From assembly GCF_021390715.1 (NCBI RefSeq), contig NZ_JAJGWT010000003.1, positions 62,001-126,000 on the forward strand: a stretch of DNA of 64,000 nucleotides, in the 5' to 3' direction. Positions within the stretch are counted from its first letter, which is position 1. Every line of letters begins with the position of its first letter. Position numbers and translations under genes: made by a program. Under the pieces are notes generated by a model. The model was not told the origin of the DNA. It saw only the letters and a list, made by a program, of their open reading frames with translations, and did no database searches. Below are positions 8,901-17,645 of this stretch, one piece after another. The stretch is from Tenacibaculum piscium (lineage in GTDB: Bacteria; Bacteroidota; Bacteroidia; Flavobacteriales; Flavobacteriaceae).

Positions 8901-10265
8901 TTACGATATTATTTTTTTCAATTCGGCTAAAGAACAAGTAGTTTGCTCTCCGTTTATCATATTTTTTAAGACAAATACATCGTTCTCAACATCAGTAACA
9001 ACAAATTCTATGCCTCTACTACTTACGTATTTCCATTGTTTCTTTTGTTGTTTATTACTCGTTGCGGTATCAGGATATAATTCTGATTTTATATTGTTTT
9101 CTCTTAAATTTTTAATTGCTTTTATTTTTGATAAATTCTCTGATGCCTCAAAATTTAAAAATAATACACGAGGTTTTGGCAATTCAACAGTTTCAAACAG
9201 GTTTAACTCTTCCATAACTAAGTAAATTCTGTCTAATCCGAAAGAAATTCCAACGCCTGAAACATCTTTTAATCCGAAGATTCCTGTTAAATCGTCATAA
9301 CGACCTCCACCACCGATAGAACCCATTTTTACTTCTTTTGGTGCAGAAACTTCATAAATTGCTCCTGTGTAATAATTTAAACCACGTGCCAAGGTTACAT
9401 CTAATGCTAATGTTGCTGATGCTAAGCCTAATTCTTGAATCATATTTACAACGGTTCGCAATTCTTCAACGCCTTTTAAACCTTCTTCGGAAGCTTGTAA
9501 CATTGCTTCTAAATCGTTTAATTTATCTTGATTTGTTCCTGAAAAACTAAATAACGGTGCAACTTTTTCGATGGCATTTTCAGAAATTCCTTTTTCGAGC
9601 ATTTCTTTGACAACGCCTTCTTTTCCGATTTTATCTAATTTATCAAGGGCTACCGTAAAATCGATTAATTTATCTTTTGCACCAATAACTTCTGCAATTC
9701 CTGATAATATTTTTCGATTATTAATTTTGATAGTCGTACCGTGTAAACCTAACTTACTAAAAACGGTATCATATAATTGCACAAATTCAATTTCTTGCAA
9801 TAATGATGTACTTCCAACGACATCGGCATCACATTGATAAAATTCTCTAAAGCGTCCTTTTTGCGGACGATCAGCTCTCCAAACAGGTTGAATTTGGTAT
9901 CTTTTAAATGGAAAGGTAATATCATTTTGATGTTGTACAACGTAACGTGCAAATGGCACTGTTAAGTCGTAACGCAATGCTTTTTCGGAAATTTGAGCCG
10001 TTACTTTTTGGCTATTTTTTTCTGATAATAATTTTTCATCTGCTTTATTTAGATAATCTCCAGAATTTAAAATTTTAAAGATTAATCGGTCTCCTTCTTC
10101 CCCATATTTTCCCATTAAGGTTGATGAGTTTTCGAAACTTGGTGTTTCAATAGGTTGAAATCCAAAGTTTTCAAAGGAATGTTTGATAACATTAAATATA
10201 TAATTTCTTTTCGCAACTTCTGTTGATGAAAAATCTCTTGTTCCTTTTGGAATTGATGGTTTCAT
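8901..10265 (-). CDS. hisS: Histidyl-tRNA synthetase
   Basis: 454 residues, a class II aminoacyl-tRNA synthetase that charges tRNA-His. Visible motifs are PSIPKGTRDF at the N-terminus, motif 2 (RPQKGRFREFYQCDADVVG), the histidine-specific ARGLNYYTGAIYE, GGGGRYDDL and motif 3 (GVGISFGLDRIYLV). The C-terminal anticodon-binding domain is present (LFLNFEASENL...). Length is normal for the family. A TAnnTTTG box lies about 28 nt before the start. Confidence 0.97.
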   Translation of the reverse strand: MKPSIPKGTRDFSSTEVAKRNYIFNVIKHSFENFGFQPIETPSFENSSTLMGKYGEEGDRLIFKILNSGDYLNKADEKLLSEKNSQKVTAQISEKALRYDLTVPFARYVVQHQNDITFPFKRYQIQPVWRADRPQKGRFREFYQCDADVVGSTSLLQEIEFVQLYDTVFSKLGLHGTTIKINNRKILSGIAEVIGAKDKLIDFTVALDKLDKIGKEGVVKEMLEKGISENAIEKVAPLFSFSGTNQDKLNDLEAMLQASEEGLKGVEELRTVVNMIQELGLASATLALDVTLARGLNYYTGAIYEVSAPKEVKMGSIGGGGRYDDLTGIFGLKDVSGVGISFGLDRIYLVMEELNLFETVELPKPRVLFLNFEASENLSKIKAIKNLRENNIKSELYPDTATSNKQQKKQWKYVSSRGIEFVVTDVENDVFVLKNMINGEQTTCSLAELKKIIS

Positions 10266-10292
10266 AATTGATGGTAATTTTTTACTTTAATA

Positions 10293-10300
10293 CAAAGTTA
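10293..10300 (-). promoter_or_regulatory. Possible -7 box upstream of hisS
   Basis: On the minus strand TAACTTTG matches TAnnTTTG about 28 nt before the hisS ATG. No good -33 TTG was found at the right distance, so confidence is modest. Confidence 0.4.
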
Positions 10301-10328
10301 TGTGCAAATATCTAAATTTATCGTTAAT

Positions 10329-11258
10329 TTATAAAGTTTTATGCGTACGTTTTAATCGATAAATCGATGCGTTTAATTCGAAACCTAACAATAAAATAAT
10401 GGCGTTTATCCAAATAAAGAGCATCAGGATTAAAAGTGCGCCAATCGAGCCATATAATTGATTATAATTTGAAAATTCCACGACATAAATCCCGAAAATA
10501 TAAAAGGTAAATAAGGATAAAACAGTGGTTAAAATAGCTCCTGGAGAAAAGAATTTCACTTCCTTTCCTTGCGTTGTTCCAAAGCGAAATAACAACGAAA
10601 CAATCGTGAAAATCATAATTAAAAATAACAAGCCTCTCCCCCAATAAAATAAGTTTAAATCATCAGTATGCAACCAGCCTGTATTGTCAATTCGAACCAA
10701 TGCAATTTGATATAAAATAATTAAAACAACCGTTATTATTAAGAAAAATGACATCAACAAAGAAACGCCCAATGAAATAAAATAGGCTTTAAAAATACTT
10801 CTCATTTCTTTGATATGATACGAATATTCAAAACCTCCAAAAATAGCATTTACGCCGTTAGTCATTAAAAAAATAGACGCTAAAAATCCAAAAGATAACA
10901 AGCCTCCATACTGATTATTAATAATATCTTTTAAGACAAAATCTACGGCATCAAAAGTTTTGGGCGGTAACATTTCTTGAATTAATCCAAACAAATTTTC
11001 TTGAAATCCATCAATCGGAATGTATGGAATCAGTGTTAAAATAAACAGCATAAATGGAAAAATCGCCATAAAAAAACTGAATGCAATCCCTCCTGCTCTG
11101 GTTGTTAAAGCACCTTTTACAATTCCGATAACATATAATTCCAGAATATCATATAATGACATTCCGTGCAATGCTGGAATTTTAATTTTCTTCAAAAAAA
11201 TCACAAATAAATTTAATACTGGTATTTTCTCCAATTTATTTTCTATCTGTTTGGTCAT
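10329..11258 (-). CDS. YihY/BrkB-family inner-membrane protein
   Basis: 309 residues with several hydrophobic segments (around 60-80, 110-135, 150-180, 210-230, 240-265 and 275-295). The family signature AGGIAFSFFMAIFPFMLF near residue 57 and the late segment YGSIGALLILMLFIWINAII are typical of YihY/BrkB (once called ribonuclease BN, an assignment now abandoned). The function is unknown beyond being an integral membrane protein. It lies between hisS and nadC on the same strand with 60-80 nt gaps. Confidence 0.88.
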   Translation of the reverse strand: MTKQIENKLEKIPVLNLFVIFLKKIKIPALHGMSLYDILELYVIGIVKGALTTRAGGIAFSFFMAIFPFMLFILTLIPYIPIDGFQENLFGLIQEMLPPKTFDAVDFVLKDIINNQYGGLLSFGFLASIFLMTNGVNAIFGGFEYSYHIKEMRSIFKAYFISLGVSLLMSFFLIITVVLIILYQIALVRIDNTGWLHTDDLNLFYWGRGLLFLIMIFTIVSLLFRFGTTQGKEVKFFSPGAILTTVLSLFTFYIFGIYVVEFSNYNQLYGSIGALLILMLFIWINAIILLLGFELNASIYRLKRTHKTL

Positions 11259-11336
11259 AATGTTTTTTTGATTGCTTTTATTTTGGTTGCCTTTTTATTT
11301 AAAAAACAGTAATTAAATATTGATTAAAATATACGA

Positions 11337-12197
11337 TTAATCAACAGCTTTTAAGCTTAAATCCAAATTATACACCGAATGCGTTAAAGCTCCTGATGAA
11401 ATAAAATCAACGCCACAATCGGCATATTTCCGAATGGTTTCTTCGGTAATTCCTCCTGATGATTCGGTTAAACAAGTATCGCCAATTAGAGCAACTGCCT
11501 TGCGTGTATCTTCATAATTAAAATTATCAATTAAAATTCTGTAAACACCTTTATTGGCTAAAATTTCTTTGATTTCTTCTAAACTTCGTGCTTCTACGAT
11601 AATTTTAATATCCAGATTTTTTTCGGCTAAATATTTTTTAGTTTTCGTAATTGCTTGGGTAATTCCGCCCGCAAAATCAATATGATTATCTTTAATCATG
11701 ACCATATCGTACAAGGCAAATCGATGATTTTCACCACCGCCAATTTTCACTGCCCATTTTTCTAAAGCACGAATTCCTGGCGTTGTTTTACGAGTATCTA
11801 ATATTTTTGTTTTTGTTCCTTTTAATAAATCGGCAAAAAAAGCCGTTTTTGTAGCAATCGCACTCATTCGTTGCATCGCATTTAAAACCAAACGTTCCGC
11901 CATTAATATCGATTGTGATTTTCCTGAAACATAAAAAACAATGTCGCCATATTTTACCGATTCCCCATCATTTATAAACGTTTCTACTTTCAAATCAGCA
12001 TCAACATAGTTGAAAACCTTTTTAGCAAATTCAACGCCAGCGATAATTCCTTGATCTTTTACCAATAATTTTGCTTTTCCAACAGCATCTGCAGGAATAC
12101 AAGATAATGACGTGTGGTCGCCATCACCAACATCTTCTCGAATCGCATTGGCAATAATTAAATCTAATTCTGTATTAAATTGTTCTTTTGATATCAT
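11337..12197 (-). CDS. nadC: Nicotinate-nucleotide pyrophosphorylase (carboxylating)
   Basis: 286 residues. It makes nicotinate mononucleotide from quinolinate and PRPP in de novo NAD synthesis. Conserved sequence includes NAMQRMSAIAT, DTRKTTPGIRALEKWAV and GGGENHRFALYDMVMIKDNH, which line the quinolinate and phosphoribosyl pocket, and FISSGALTHS near the end. Length is normal. The neighbouring nad genes are not in the window. It is divergent from rlmH, with 79 nt between the starts. Confidence 0.96.
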   Translation of the reverse strand: MISKEQFNTELDLIIANAIREDVGDGDHTSLSCIPADAVGKAKLLVKDQGIIAGVEFAKKVFNYVDADLKVETFINDGESVKYGDIVFYVSGKSQSILMAERLVLNAMQRMSAIATKTAFFADLLKGTKTKILDTRKTTPGIRALEKWAVKIGGGENHRFALYDMVMIKDNHIDFAGGITQAITKTKKYLAEKNLDIKIIVEARSLEEIKEILANKGVYRILIDNFNYEDTRKAVALIGDTCLTESSGGITEETIRKYADCGVDFISSGALTHSVYNLDLSLKAVD

Positions 12198-12264
12198 ATT
12201 TTTTATGCTTTTCTGTTCTCTTTAATTATCTTGTAAAAATACAAATTTCGTAGTTGATAATTCA

Positions 12265-12272
12265 TAATTTTG
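12265..12272 (+). promoter_or_regulatory. -7 box directly in front of rlmH (possible leaderless start)
   Basis: TAATTTTG ends four nt before the rlmH ATG. With transcription normally starting a few nt after a TAnnTTTG box, the mRNA would begin at or next to the start codon. No convincing -33 element was seen. Confidence 0.5.
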
Positions 12273-12276
12273 CTGT

Positions 12277-12750
12277 ATGAAAATAAAACTACTTGCCATC
12301 GGAAAAACAGATGATAAAAATTTAATGCAATTAATTGAAACCTATCAAAACAGGTTAAAACATTATATTAAGTTTGAATTGGAGATTATTGCAGATATCA
12401 AAAATGTAAAAAACCTAAGCGAATCGGAACAAAAAGAAAAAGAAGGCGCGTTGATTTTAGCCAAATTACAACCAACTGACCAACTAATTTTATTAGATGA
12501 CAAAGGAAAACAACATACTTCTGTGGAGTTTTCACAGTATTTACAGAAGAAAATGAATTCAGGAATTAAACAATTAGTATTGGTTATTGGCGGTCCTTAT
12601 GGTTTTTCTGATGCCGTTTATCAAAAAGCAACGGGAAAAATATCACTCTCAAAAATGACCTTTTCACATCAAATGATTCGTTTATTTATTGTCGAACAAC
12701 TTTATCGAGGGTTTACCATTTTACGAAATGAACCGTATCATCATGAATAA
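12277..12750 (+). CDS. rlmH: 23S rRNA pseudouridine-1915 N3-methyltransferase RlmH
   Basis: 157 residues, the normal size of this small SPOUT methyltransferase, which methylates pseudouridine 1915 in helix 69 of 23S rRNA using S-adenosylmethionine. Diagnostic motifs are ILLDDKGKQHTSVEFSQYL, the SAM-binding knot VLVIGGPYGFSDAVY and the C-terminal SHQMIRLFIVEQLYRGFTI ending NEPYHHE. The start codon sits four nt after a TAnnTTTG promoter box. A single-gene transcript is likely. Confidence 0.97.
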   Translation: MKIKLLAIGKTDDKNLMQLIETYQNRLKHYIKFELEIIADIKNVKNLSESEQKEKEGALILAKLQPTDQLILLDDKGKQHTSVEFSQYLQKKMNSGIKQLVLVIGGPYGFSDAVYQKATGKISLSKMTFSHQMIRLFIVEQLYRGFTILRNEPYHHE

Positions 12751-12822
12751 TGTTTCAACAGTTTTCAAAATTTTTTAGTCTTTTTTTAACACTAAAAAAC
12801 TGTTTTTAACCTTCTAAAACGA

Positions 12823-12830
12823 TAAATTTG
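12823..12830 (+). promoter_or_regulatory. Possible -7 box for the coiled-coil protein
   Basis: TAAATTTG matches TAnnTTTG, 43 nt before the ATG at 12874. No clear -33 TTG is visible. Confidence 0.4.
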
Positions 12831-12873
12831 TCATCCCAAAAAAATTAACAAAAACAAATATAAATACATTATT

Positions 12874-13734
12874 ATGAACACATTAAAAATTATAGCAACC
12901 ACTATTTTTTTAACTTTTATTCTTGGGATACAACAAACAACTGCTCAAAATGAAATTAAAACATTAAAAAATAAAATTAGTGCCGACGAAGAAGTATTAA
13001 TGAGCGGTATTAAAGCCTTAAAACGTGTAAATGCCAATCTAGAAAACTTTAAAAAAAGTAGAAAAGCAACTAAAGAAAATATTGCTAGAAAAGAATATAT
13101 TGTTAATAATATACAAGAAAAATTAACAAAACTGAATGCTAAAATTGACCGTCAAAAAGAAGAACTACTTGCTCTTGAAATAAAATCATCAAAAACAATA
13201 GAACAACCCAAAAAAGAACAAGAAATTACTGTAAAAAATAAAAAAATAAAACCTACTGAAAAACCAAAAAAAATAAACGTAACCAAACCGATTCAAAACA
13301 CAAATAACACAATTAATGAATTAGCATTACGTAAACAAAAACTAGAAGAGGCTCGTATAAAACTAGAAGAAGAACGCAAAGCAAAAGAAATTGCCTACTT
13401 AAAAGAACAAGAAACATTACATTTAGAAGCTGAAAAACTAAAACAATTAGGGAACCAAATTAAGGCAGAAGAAAAATCTATCATTAAAGAAAAAGGAACG
13501 TTAATTAGCGATTATGAAGATGCTATTAGTATCAATCAAGAAATTTTAATTAGTGGAAAAGAAGGCTTAGCCAGAATGAAAACTAAATTAAAAAATGCTA
13601 AATTAGACCCAACAACCTCTAAAGAAAGTATTACTCGTAAAGAAGCTATTATCATTAAAATTGAAGAACGCTTAAACAATATACAAGCTGAAATAACAGC
13701 CAAAGAACTAGAATTAGCCAAATTAAAAAAATAA
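12874..13734 (+). CDS. Exported coiled-coil protein with a duplicated module
   Basis: 286 residues, not recognised. A signal peptide (ATTIFLTFILGIQQTTAQ) is followed by an almost wholly helical, Lys/Glu-rich sequence. A module of about 68 residues near the N-terminus (DEEVLMSGIKALKRV...ARKEYIVNNIQEKL) recurs at the C-terminus (NQEILISGKEGLARM...TRKEAIIIKIEERL). Between them lie a Lys/Pro-rich linker (about 110-145) and a charged single-helix stretch rich in EEARIKLEEERKAKE. It is probably a periplasmic structural or adaptor protein; this is inference. It is a single gene with its own terminator. Confidence 0.75.
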   Translation: MNTLKIIATTIFLTFILGIQQTTAQNEIKTLKNKISADEEVLMSGIKALKRVNANLENFKKSRKATKENIARKEYIVNNIQEKLTKLNAKIDRQKEELLALEIKSSKTIEQPKKEQEITVKNKKIKPTEKPKKINVTKPIQNTNNTINELALRKQKLEEARIKLEEERKAKEIAYLKEQETLHLEAEKLKQLGNQIKAEEKSIIKEKGTLISDYEDAISINQEILISGKEGLARMKTKLKNAKLDPTTSKESITRKEAIIIKIEERLNNIQAEITAKELELAKLKK

Positions 13735-13769
13735 TACTTTTATTTTAGATAATTTATCAAACAAGTTTC

Positions 13770-13809
13770 AAAAAAAGACGAAATATAACTGTTATATTTC
13801 GTCTTTTTT
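13770..13809. terminator. Intrinsic terminator
   Basis: GACGAAATATAA and TTATATTTCGTC pair with a 3-nt loop; A run before and T run after. A very stable hairpin ending the coiled-coil gene, usable in both directions. Confidence 0.88.
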
Positions 13810-13823
13810 TGTTTCAGTGAATT

Positions 13824-13850
13824 TTGATGAATTAAAAAACAATACATTTG
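13824..13850 (+). promoter_or_regulatory. Promoter upstream of rdgB
   Basis: TTG at 13824-13826 and TACATTTG at 13843-13850, spacer 16 nt, slightly short of consensus. The rdgB ATG follows 45 nt later. Confidence 0.5.
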
Positions 13851-13895
13851 TTTATCTAAAATTTTAAACTACTTTTTAATTATTATTTTAATTTT

Positions 13896-14486
13896 ATGAA
13901 ACTTGTTTTTGCCACAAATAATCTAAATAAATTAGCCGAAGTACAAAAAATGCTTCCGAATTCTATTGAGTTACTTTCTTTAAAAGATATTCATTGTTTT
14001 GATGATATTGAAGAAACCGCCACAACTTTAGATGGAAATGCCAAAATTAAAGCAAACCATATTACTCAAAAGTTTGGCTTCAATTGTTTTGCTGATGATA
14101 CAGGTTTAGAAGTCGAAAGTTTAGACGGACAACCAGGCGTTTATTCGGCACGTTATGCGGGTGAACCTTCTAATTCTGAAAATAATATGCAAAAATTATT
14201 GACAGAATTAAACAAGAATCAAGATGATAATAAAAATAGGAAAGCACAATTTCGAACGTCTATTTGTTTGAATTTAAACGGACAACAATTTTTATTTAAC
14301 GGAATTTGTAAAGGCGAAATTTTAACCGAAAAACAAGGCGAAAAAGGCTTCGGATATGACCCAATTTTTCAGCCAGAAGGATTTCAAAAATCATTTGCAC
14401 AAATGACATCCGAAGAAAAAAATACGATTAGCCATCGTGGATTAGCCATCAAAAAATTAATCGAATTTTTAAAAGCAAACGCTTAA
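13896..14486 (+). CDS. rdgB: Non-canonical purine NTP pyrophosphatase (HAM1/RdgB)
   Basis: 196 residues, the normal length. It hydrolyses dITP, ITP and XTP to monophosphates and so keeps deaminated purines out of DNA and RNA. Family motifs: [12 protein letters not shown] at the N-terminus (substrate-binding TxNxxK), [20 protein letters not shown] with the catalytic Asp and SARYAG, then [12 protein letters not shown] and [10 protein letters not shown] at the C-terminus. It is followed after 41 nt by the ABC permease gene. Confidence 0.96.
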   Translation: MKLVFATNNLNKLAEVQKMLPNSIELLSLKDIHCFDDIEETATTLDGNAKIKANHITQKFGFNCFADDTGLEVESLDGQPGVYSARYAGEPSNSENNMQKLLTELNKNQDDNKNRKAQFRTSICLNLNGQQFLFNGICKGEILTEKQGEKGFGYDPIFQPEGFQKSFAQMTSEEKNTISHRGLAIKKLIEFLKANA

Positions 14487-14527
14487 ATTAAATGCTTTAT
14501 TAAATATTTCATCAAACTTATATTCGA

Positions 14528-15559
14528 TTGAATACGTCCAAAAAAAACAGCAACTATTTTATCGGATTGGCGATTTTACTAGTCGTCATATTTTTTATAA
14601 ATATCAGTTTAGGCTCAGTTTCCATTCCTTTTGAAGAAATTTTCAACACATTAACTGGCGGAATTTCTTCCAAAGAAAGTTGGCAAACCATCATTTTAAA
14701 TTTTAGATTACCAAAAGCAATTACCGCAATTATGGTCGGTTCAGGCTTGTCTATTTGTGGATTATTGATGCAAACTTTATTCAGAAACCCGTTGGCAGGA
14801 CCTTTTGTATTAGGAATTTCATCAGGCGCAAGTTTGGGCGTTGCCTTACTTATTTTAGGTTCAGGATTATTTGGCGGAATTTTCACATCAATAATTCTTT
14901 CTAACTGGACAATGGCTATTTCGGCAAGTTTAGGTGCTTTTTTAGTGTTATCCGCAGTTATTATAATGGCAAATAAAGTCCGAAATACGATGTCTATTTT
15001 AATTATCGGTTTGATGTTCGGCTCTTTAACTTCGGCTATAATTAGCGTATTATCTTATTTTAGTGAAGCGGCACAAATTCAACAATATTTATTTTGGAGC
15101 TTCGGTAGTTTAGGGAATTTATCATGGCAAGAATTAGGCATTTTTGGCATAATTTATATGCTCGGAATTTTAGGAACATCGAGCATTATAAAACCTTTAA
15201 ATAGTTTTTTATTAGGAGAGAATTATGCCAAAAGTTTGGGTATCAATACAAAAAAAAGTAGAACTATTATTCTACTAATTTCCAGCTTATTAACAGGTGT
15301 AATTACCGCTTTTTCTGGACCAATTGCTTTTGTTGGAATCGCTATTCCGCATATTGCTAAAATGATTTTCACCACCTCAAACCATAAAATTTTAATCCCT
15401 GCATCGGCACTTATCGGTGCAATTGTATTGTTGATTTGTGATGCAATTGCACAATTACCAAACAGCGAATTTACCTTGCCAATTAACGCTATTACATCGC
15501 TATTCGGAGCGCCTGTTGTGATTTGGTTATTAGTTCGAAATAAAAAAATATACGTGTAA
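14528..15559 (+). CDS. FecCD-family ABC transporter permease (iron-siderophore/cobalamin type)
   Basis: 343 residues with about nine or ten membrane segments. FecCD signatures are GLLMQTLFRNPLAGPFVLGISSGA near residue 80 and FVGIAIPHIAK near residue 270. The start is TTG at 14528; no ATG lies close by in frame, and the N-terminus is right for the family. The ATPase gene follows after 2 nt, so both form one operon. No periplasmic binding protein or TonB-dependent receptor is adjacent, so the substrate (Fe-siderophore, haem or B12) cannot be fixed from context. Confidence 0.92.
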   Translation: MNTSKKNSNYFIGLAILLVVIFFINISLGSVSIPFEEIFNTLTGGISSKESWQTIILNFRLPKAITAIMVGSGLSICGLLMQTLFRNPLAGPFVLGISSGASLGVALLILGSGLFGGIFTSIILSNWTMAISASLGAFLVLSAVIIMANKVRNTMSILIIGLMFGSLTSAIISVLSYFSEAAQIQQYLFWSFGSLGNLSWQELGIFGIIYMLGILGTSSIIKPLNSFLLGENYAKSLGINTKKSRTIILLISSLLTGVITAFSGPIAFVGIAIPHIAKMIFTTSNHKILIPASALIGAIVLLICDAIAQLPNSEFTLPINAITSLFGAPVVIWLLVRNKKIYV

Positions 15560-15561
15560 TT

Positions 15562-16359
15562 TTGATAAATTCTATAAAAAATATAGTTCTTGAAACTGAA
15601 AATTTAACAGTTGGTTATCAAACAAAAAAACAACAAACTATTATTGTTCCTGATATTAATTTATCAATTGAAAAAGGAAAATTTGTCGCACTTTTAGGAA
15701 AAAATGGCATCGGAAAATCAACCTTATTACGAACAATTTCTAATGTTCAAAAACCGCTAAAAGGAAATATTAAAATTAATCAGAAGGATATTTTAACATA
15801 TTCGCATCAAGAATTAGCAACTTCATTAAGCCTCGTTTTAACCGAAAAATTACCAGAAAGTCAATTGACAGTTTTTGAACTAATCGCCTTAGGAAGACAA
15901 CCTTACACAAACTGGATTGATACATTATCAGCAAAAGATATTCAAAAAATTAATTGGGCAATTCATCAAACAGATATCGAGCATTTAAAAGAAAAACGTT
16001 TTTATGAATTAAGCGATGGACAATTGCAACGAGTCCTTATTGCACGAGCCTTAGCACAAGATACCGACCTGATTATTTTAGACGAACCAACCGCACATTT
16101 AGATATTCATCATACTTTTAAAGTGTTTTCTTTACTAAAAAAACTCGTCGAAAAAACGGGTAAAACTATTATTATTTCTACCCATGAAGTAAATATTGCC
16201 ATTCAACTTGCTGATGAATTTATCTTACTTACTGATTCCCAAATTTATTGCGGTAATTCAGAAGAATTAATCAAAAAAAACGCTTTTGAAACCTTATTCC
16301 CTAAAGAACTCATAATTTTTAACAAAACATTACAACAGTTCATCATAAAGAATAATTAA
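15562..16359 (+). CDS. ABC transporter ATP-binding protein (FecE/BtuD type)
   Basis: 265 residues, the ATPase partner of the preceding permease. The Walker A motif is GKNGIGKST, the signature motif LSDGQLQRVLIARALA and Walker B LIILDEPTAHLD, followed by the switch His (STHEVNIAI). It powers uptake across the inner membrane, probably of an iron complex or corrinoid. The start is TTG at 15562, two nt after the permease stop. The first ten or so residues precede the conserved LETENLTVGY. Confidence 0.93.
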   Translation: MINSIKNIVLETENLTVGYQTKKQQTIIVPDINLSIEKGKFVALLGKNGIGKSTLLRTISNVQKPLKGNIKINQKDILTYSHQELATSLSLVLTEKLPESQLTVFELIALGRQPYTNWIDTLSAKDIQKINWAIHQTDIEHLKEKRFYELSDGQLQRVLIARALAQDTDLIILDEPTAHLDIHHTFKVFSLLKKLVEKTGKTIIISTHEVNIAIQLADEFILLTDSQIYCGNSEELIKKNAFETLFPKELIIFNKTLQQFIIKNN

Positions 16360-16461
16360 ATTTGTTCCTTTCTTAAATAACTGTTTTTTTTTTAAGATAT
16401 TTTAATATCATTGCAAAGACAAAATTTAATAAAAAAATTCCAAAAACTTAATTAATTATTG

Positions 16462-17505
16462 ATGAAAAAATTACTTTATCTAGCAAGTACCATCGCTTTT
16501 ATTGCCTGTGGAACTACTAAAGAAACGACAAGTATTGACACTGATAAAAATATAGATTATGCTGATAAATTTGCAAAAACAATTACAGCTAAAGATTTAG
16601 GTAAGCATCTATTTATCTATGCTTCAGATGAATTTGAAGGAAGAAACACTGGAGAACCTGGGCAGAAAAAAGCCGTTGCATATTTAAAAGATTTTTACAT
16701 AGCGCAAGGAATTAAATCACCCTTAGGAGGTAGCGATTATTTTCAAGAAGTACCAAGTGCTTTTTTAAGTAATAACCGTCGTGATTTGCAATTGAAAGAT
16801 TCTGAAAATGTACTTGCTTTTATTAAAGGTTCTGAAAAACCTGATGAAATTGTGGTTATTTCGGCACATTTAGACCACGAAGGAATTAAAGATGGCGAAA
16901 TTTATAACGGTGCCGATGATGATGGTTCAGGTACAGTAGCTATTTTAGAAATCGCTGAAGCCTTTAAAAAAGCAACCGATGCTGGTAAAAGACCTAAACG
17001 CTCTATCCTATTTTTACACGTTACTGGCGAAGAAAAAGGCTTGTTAGGTTCAAAATATTATACCGAAAATCCTATTTTTCCACTCAAAAATACCGTAACC
17101 AATTTAAATATCGATATGATTGGACGTGTAGATGAATTTCATACAGAAAACCCTAATTATGTATACCTAATTGGTGCCGATAAATTAAGTACCGAATTAC
17201 ATAATATTTCTGAAGAAATGAATAAAAAATATACCAATATTACCCTAGATTATAAATATAATGATGAAAATGACCCAAATCGTTTTTACTATCGTTCAGA
17301 TCATTATAACTTTGCAAAGCATAATATTCCTGTGATTTTTTACTTCAATGGAACACACGAAGATTATCATAAACCAACCGATACTCCCGATAAAATTAAC
17401 TACGAATTATTGGAAAATAGAACTCGATTAGTTTTTCATACCGCTTGGGAAGTTGCCAATCGTGAAAAAAGATTAATCGTAGATAAAGTTCCTGCTAAAA
17501 AATAA
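16462..17505 (+). CDS. M28-family zinc aminopeptidase, lipoprotein
   Basis: 347 residues from the ATG at 16462; a TTG one codon earlier is less likely. The N-terminus is a lipoprotein signal (LLYLASTIAFIACG), so it should be lipid-anchored in the envelope. The peptidase domain shows the metal ligands of family M28: SAHLDHEG, NGADDDGSGT, VTGEEKGLLGS, NIDMIGRVD and a final His in HEDYHKPTDTPDKI. It probably removes N-terminal residues from periplasmic or surface peptides. It is a single gene followed by a terminator. Confidence 0.92.
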   Translation: MKKLLYLASTIAFIACGTTKETTSIDTDKNIDYADKFAKTITAKDLGKHLFIYASDEFEGRNTGEPGQKKAVAYLKDFYIAQGIKSPLGGSDYFQEVPSAFLSNNRRDLQLKDSENVLAFIKGSEKPDEIVVISAHLDHEGIKDGEIYNGADDDGSGTVAILEIAEAFKKATDAGKRPKRSILFLHVTGEEKGLLGSKYYTENPIFPLKNTVTNLNIDMIGRVDEFHTENPNYVYLIGADKLSTELHNISEEMNKKYTNITLDYKYNDENDPNRFYYRSDHYNFAKHNIPVIFYFNGTHEDYHKPTDTPDKINYELLENRTRLVFHTAWEVANREKRLIVDKVPAKK

Positions 17506-17524
17506 TAACACCTATTTTTTCACC

Positions 17525-17556
17525 TAAAAAAACGCATCAATTTGATGCGTTTTTAC
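17525..17556. terminator. Intrinsic terminator after the M28 peptidase
   Basis: AACGCATCAA/TTGATGCGTT-type stem with a short loop, then T5. Flanking A and T tracts make it usable in both directions. Confidence 0.85.
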
Positions 17557-17645
17557 TTTTTTAATAAAGCAGTAATCTTAATTACGAAGCTTTTTATAGC
17601 TACTAAAAATAAGTATTACTTAAAATCATATATAAAATATTAAAT

